A stretch of DNA of 41,001 nucleotides from Propionibacteriaceae bacterium (GTDB lineage Bacteria > Actinomycetota > Actinomycetes > Propionibacteriales > Propionibacteriaceae). The position numbers and the translations under genes are program-made. Below are positions 37,101 to 41,001 of the stretch, piece by piece. The DNA is taken from contig JAISUF010000191.1 of assembly GCA_031272195.1 (NCBI GenBank), positions 1 through 41,001 on the forward strand, given 5' to 3'. The notes beneath the pieces are model-generated. The model had not been told where the DNA came from. It ran no database searches and was given only the letters and a program-made list of their open reading frames with translations. Numbering within the stretch: the first letter of the stretch is position 1; every line of letters begins with the position of its first letter.

Positions 37101-37961
37101 GTAGTCGGCGGCCCAGGTGTCGGTCAGTTTGCCGGAAGGGCTGACGGCGCCGGAGACGACGTCGGCCAAGGCGTTGCCGGCCTCTTGCCCGGCTTGGCTC
37201 ATCAGCAGCAGCGAGTCGAGGGCGGTGCCGCCGGCCGGGTCTTTCACCGTGGCGTTGACCGTCTTGTAGAAGGTGGTGTCGACGACGCCGCCGACGTTCA
37301 GCACCACGACCACAGTCTTATAGGTCTGGGCGATCAGCTTGATGTTGGCCAGCTCTTTGTCGCCGAGCAGGTAGTCGCCCTTGCCCGCGCTGCGGTCGGA
37401 GCCCTCGCCGGAGTTGCGCGAAATGACGTAGACGGCCGTGTCGGTTGCGGCGGTGGGCGCCACGGTCGTGGCGGTCAGGGCCTGTTCGAGGGCGGAGTAG
37501 TCGGCGGCCGCGGAGAAGCCGAAGCTGCCGCCCGACGCCTGCGTCAGCCCGGCGTCGGCGCTGGCCTTCATGGCGTCCCAATAGGCCGCCGAGGTGGTGA
37601 CGGTGTAGCCAGCGTTCTCCAAGCCGGTGCGGACGTTGATGGTGTAGCGGTTGTTGACGTCGCCGGATCCGGTGCCGCCTTTGACGGTGGCGTAGGCGCC
37701 GACGCCGAACAGGGCGACGTTGCCTTTGGCTATCGGCAGCGCCTTGCCCGCGTTGTCGAGCAGCACCATGCCTTGGGTGGCCGCCTCGCGCGACAGTTTC
37801 GCGTTGGCGATTTCCAAGTCGTTCTGGGCGTCTGTCGGGTTGGCGGCCTGGGCCGAGCCTGCGCCCGCCAAGCCGCCGGAGGCGATCAACGCTCCAGCCA
37901 GCAGTCCGACGGTCAGGGATCGCAGCGCGCGCCGTCTTCCGTGCAATCTGTTGAGGTTCAA
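34161..37961 (-). CDS. Secreted glycoside hydrolase family 3 protein with inverted domain order and C-terminal BIG2/Ig-like domains
   Basis: Signal peptide; N-terminal half has the GH3 C-domain-like region and FnIII ('[15 protein letters not shown]'); C-terminal half has TIM barrel motifs ('[11 protein letters not shown]', '[29 protein letters not shown]', 'KHFAGNNQE', '[12 protein letters not shown]'); then TP-linker and '[33 protein letters not shown]'. Confidence 0.88.
   Translation of the reverse strand: [1266 protein letters not shown]
34717..34754. repeat. Short tandem repeat (12-bp unit GGCGTCGGAGTC) coding a Thr-Pro linker
   Basis: Two exact copies plus a degenerate partial third; translates to [10 protein letters not shown] on the minus strand. 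Confidence 0.8.
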
Positions 37962-38318
37962 TTCGGTGTCCTTCCACTGGGGTTGTGGGACTCGGGCCGG
38001 CGACCGCGCCCGCCTGAGGTCGAAGAGCTTCGCGGGAGGGGTTCACTTCGCTGTGAGGGTGCGCTCATCCCGCTTCCCCGACAATCGCAGCATAGCGGTG
38101 CCGCAGCGATTTTCGCAAGGCTTTGACAATAATAGGTTTGGTTTATCTGTCGCATAGGCTTTATGTCTTGAAGCGTCGGCAAGCTCGCTTGTGGGACGGC
38201 GTTTCCCCGAGCAGGCGGGAATCGATAGCGGGGGCTCGTTGGCGGGTGTTCGCCGCAGTGCGTTCAGCCGTTGTTGATGGAGGCGGGGTTGGGGCCGGTG
38301 GGGTATCCTCTGGGCCTG

Positions 38319-40283
38319 ATGACTAACAATCCTGAGTCCTTGTTTCCGAGGCTGGAGCCGCTGCTGGCGCGCGTGCGCGGACCGGTCCAGTACGTCGGCG
38401 GCGAGGTCAACTCGGTGGCCAAGGACTTCGCCGCCACGCCGGTGCGCTGGGCGCTGTTCTACCCCGACGCCTACGAGGTCGGCCAGCCCAACCAGGGGTT
38501 GGCCATCCTCTACGAGTTGATCAACGGCCAGGATTGGGCCTTGGCCGAGCGGACCTTCACCGTCTGGCCCGACCTGGCCGCCCTGATGCGCGAGGGCGGC
38601 GTGCCGCAGTTCACCTGGGAGAGCCACCTGCCGGTTCGCGCCTTCGACGTGCTCGGCGTGTCGCTGTCGACCGAGCTGGGCTACACCAACTTGTTGGAGA
38701 CGCTGGACTTGGCCCGAATCCCCCTCCACGCCGCCGACCGCGGCGACGGCGACCCGATCGTGGTGGTCGGGGGGCACGCCGCCTTCAACCCGGAGCCGGT
38801 GGCCGACTTCCTCGACGCCGTCGTCCTCGGCGACGGCGAGGAGGCCTGCCTCGAACTGTCGCGGATCGTGCGCGTTTGGAAGGACGAGGGGCGCCCCGGC
38901 GGGCGCGACGAGTTGCTGTCCCGCCTGTCCCGGCTGGCGTACATCCCGAAGTTCTACGACGTCGCCTACGCCGCCGACGGCGCCATCGCGTCGGTCAGGC
39001 CCAACCGGCCCGGCGTGCCGGCCAGGGTTGAGAAGCACATTCTGCTCGACCTCGACCGGTGGCCCTATCCGGCCCGCCCCGTCGTCCCGCTGGCCGAGAC
39101 CGTCCACGAGCGCTACTCGGTGGAGATTTTCCGGGGCTGCTCGCGCGGCTGCCGCTTCTGCCAGGCGGGCATGGTGACGCGCCCCGTGCGCGAGCGCGAC
39201 ATCCAGACGGTCGGGACAATGGTCGCCGAGGGCCTGGCCGCCACCGGCCTGGACGAGGTGGGGCTGCTCAGCCTGTCGAGCGCCGACCACACAGAGATCG
39301 GCCCGATCACCCGCCAGCTGGCCGACCGCTACGCCGGCTCCAAGATCTCGCTGTCGCTGCCCAGCACGCGCGTCGACGCCTTCAACATCGAATTGGCCGC
39401 CGAGCTGGCCCGGGGCGGGCGGCGCACCGGCTTGACGTTCGCGCCGGAGGGCGGCACCGACCGGATGCGCCGCGTCATCAACAAGACGGTCGGCGAGGAC
39501 GATCTGCTCGCCACCGTCGAGACCGCCTTCTCCCAGGGCTGGCGGCAGGTCAAGCTGTATTTCATGGCCGGGCTGCCGACCGAGACCGACGAGGACGTGT
39601 TGGCCATCGCCGACCTGGCGGCCCGCGTCATCGACACCGGGCGGCGGGCGGCGGGCACCCGCGACGTGCAATGCACCGTCTCGATCGGCGGCTTCGTGCC
39701 CAAACCGCACACCCCGTTCCAGTGGGCCGCCCAATGCGACGTCGAGACTCTGACCAGGCGGCTCAAGGCGCTCAAGGCGGCCGTCCGGGCGGACCGGCGC
39801 CATGGCCGCGCCATCAACGTGCGCTACGCCGACCCCGAGCCGGGCGTGGTGGAGGGGCTGCTGGCCCGCGGCGACCGCCGGGTCGGGGCCGTCGTCGAGC
39901 AGGTTTGGCGCCAGGGCGGGCGTTTCGACGGCTGGCGAGAGCACTTCGACTACGGGCGTTGGACGCGGGCGGCCGCCGACGTCCTTGAACCGCAGGGGCT
40001 GTCGCTGGATTGGTACACCACCCGCGAGCGCGCCCAAGACGAGGTGCTGCCCTGGGACCACCTCGACGCCGGCCTGGACCGCGACTGGCTGTGGCAGGAC
40101 TGGCAAGACGCCCTGGCCGGCACCGAGGTCTACGACTGCCGCTGGTCGGGCTGCTACGACTGCGGGGTTTGCGGGGCGCTGGGCGCCGAGATCCAAATCG
40201 GCCCGACCGGGCGGCACCTGCTGCCGCTGACGCCGGTCGGCGCGGTCGCCGCGCCGTCGTCCGAGGGGGGCGGCCTTGGCTAG
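38319..40283 (+). CDS. B12-binding-domain radical SAM protein (TIGR03960-like)
   Basis: 'VNSVAKDFAATPVRWALFYPDAYEVGQPNQGLAILYELIN', radical SAM 'FRGCSRGCRFCQAGMVTRPVRERD', 'GLLSLSSADHTEIGPI'. Confidence 0.9.
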   Translation: MTNNPESLFPRLEPLLARVRGPVQYVGGEVNSVAKDFAATPVRWALFYPDAYEVGQPNQGLAILYELINGQDWALAERTFTVWPDLAALMREGGVPQFTWESHLPVRAFDVLGVSLSTELGYTNLLETLDLARIPLHAADRGDGDPIVVVGGHAAFNPEPVADFLDAVVLGDGEEACLELSRIVRVWKDEGRPGGRDELLSRLSRLAYIPKFYDVAYAADGAIASVRPNRPGVPARVEKHILLDLDRWPYPARPVVPLAETVHERYSVEIFRGCSRGCRFCQAGMVTRPVRERDIQTVGTMVAEGLAATGLDEVGLLSLSSADHTEIGPITRQLADRYAGSKISLSLPSTRVDAFNIELAAELARGGRRTGLTFAPEGGTDRMRRVINKTVGEDDLLATVETAFSQGWRQVKLYFMAGLPTETDEDVLAIADLAARVIDTGRRAAGTRDVQCTVSIGGFVPKPHTPFQWAAQCDVETLTRRLKALKAAVRADRRHGRAINVRYADPEPGVVEGLLARGDRRVGAVVEQVWRQGGRFDGWREHFDYGRWTRAAADVLEPQGLSLDWYTTRERAQDEVLPWDHLDAGLDRDWLWQDWQDALAGTEVYDCRWSGCYDCGVCGALGAEIQIGPTGRHLLPLTPVGAVAAPSSEGGGLG

Positions 40284-40971
40284 AAGGGCTCCCGAACAGC
40301 AGGCCCCGCCGGTTCAGCGCATACTTTTTCGTTACGCCAAACGCGGCCGGCTGCGCTTCGCCTCCCACCGAGACCTGGCCAGGGCTTTCGAGCGGGCGCT
40401 GCGCCGAGCAGGCGTTGCGATGGCCTATTCGTCGGGCTATTCGCCGCATCCGCGCGTGTCGTACGCCAACGCCGCCCCGACCGGCGCCGCCTCCGAGGCC
40501 GAATACGTTGAGATCGGCTTGGCCGAGGTTGGCGATCCCGAGCAGGTCCGCCAAGCGGTCAACCAGGCCCTGCCCGAAGGCTTCCACCTGGAGGCCGCCG
40601 CCGTCGGGGTCGACAAGGGCTGGAACGACCGCCTGACCCATTCGCTTTGGCGGATCGGATGCCCCGCCGCCGACGCCGGCCAGCTCCAGGCAGTCCTGGC
40701 GGAGTTCCTGGGCCGCGACCGCGTCTGCGTGGCCCGCGAGGTCAAGGCGGGTCTGCGCGAGTTCGACGTGCGCGGGCAGGTCGAGTCGCTGCGGGTCGTC
40801 GACGGCGGCCTGGAGGCCGTCACCAAGCTGGGCGCGCCGCTGGTCCGGCCCGACGACGTGGTGGCGGCGCTGCGCGCCGTCCAACCGGATTTCTTGGAGG
40901 GCGAACAGCCGCTGTTCACGCGCCTGGCGCTGGGCCGTTGGACCGGCACGGAAGTCGTCAACTTGCTCTGA
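40276..40971 (+). CDS. Radical-SAM-associated protein (TIGR03936/DUF2344-like)
   Basis: 'ILFRYAKRGRLRFASHRDLARAFERALRRAGVAMAYSSGYSPHPRVSYANAAPTGAASEAEYVEI'; overlaps preceding gene; TTG start. Confidence 0.88.
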   Translation: MARRAPEQQAPPVQRILFRYAKRGRLRFASHRDLARAFERALRRAGVAMAYSSGYSPHPRVSYANAAPTGAASEAEYVEIGLAEVGDPEQVRQAVNQALPEGFHLEAAAVGVDKGWNDRLTHSLWRIGCPAADAGQLQAVLAEFLGRDRVCVAREVKAGLREFDVRGQVESLRVVDGGLEAVTKLGAPLVRPDDVVAALRAVQPDFLEGEQPLFTRLALGRWTGTEVVNLL

Positions 40972-41001
40972 GCCGGAGAGTCGTGTCGGCGGGCGCCGCC
41001 G

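Noticed and set aside
34011-38126. 1371-aa plus-strand ORF
   Set aside because: Fully antisense to the GH3 gene, Arg/Gly/Val/Asp/Leu-rich low-complexity translation typical of high-GC antisense frames; no recognisable domain.
38123-38151. AT-rich TTGACAATAATAGGTTTGGTTTATCTGTC as a strong promoter/operator
   Set aside because: The -35/-10 spacing is only 15 nt to TATCTG, the inverted repeat needs a gap, and the distance to ATG 38319 is large; too uncertain to annotate.
38043-40217. 724-aa minus-strand ORF
   Set aside because: Antisense to the radical SAM gene; no motif and no plausible start.

Overview
High-GC (actinobacterial-looking) chromosomal window. It is dominated by a ~35 kb carbohydrate-utilisation island lying between folC (1911-3233) and a TIGR03960/TIGR03936-type radical-SAM gene pair (38319-40971). 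The island contains: (i) a LacI regulator with a complete rhamnose-type ABC importer and an L-rhamnose isomerase (4106-11211); (ii) a minus-strand fucose-type block made of a FucU/RbsD mutarotase, ABC importer, LacI regulator and an L-fucose/arabinose isomerase-family protein (11335-18515), with an IS5-like transposase remnant in the middle; (iii) a plus-strand operon with rhamnulokinase, rhamnulose-1-P aldolase, a PHP-fold hydrolase of unknown role, a class II aldolase/SDR fusion and a large atypical zinc-type dehydrogenase (18696-26037); (iv) a secreted repeat protein; (v) a 2-oxoacid dehydrogenase operon (DeoR regulator, E2, E3, fused E1 alpha/beta); and (vi) a secreted domain-permuted GH3 enzyme with Ig-like (BIG2-type) tails. 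The most interesting signals are two families of palindromic LacI-type operators that link separate operons. One is an 18-mer around TGAAATCGATTTCA, present twice. The other is ATTGNAACGNTTCA, present before the transporter and the kinase operon, with a close relative before the 2-oxoacid dehydrogenase operon. Also notable is the PHP / aldolase-SDR / dehydrogenase three-gene module, whose pathway role is not obvious. No tRNA, rRNA or CRISPR array was recognised. All family calls are from reading motifs in the translations; no searches were run.
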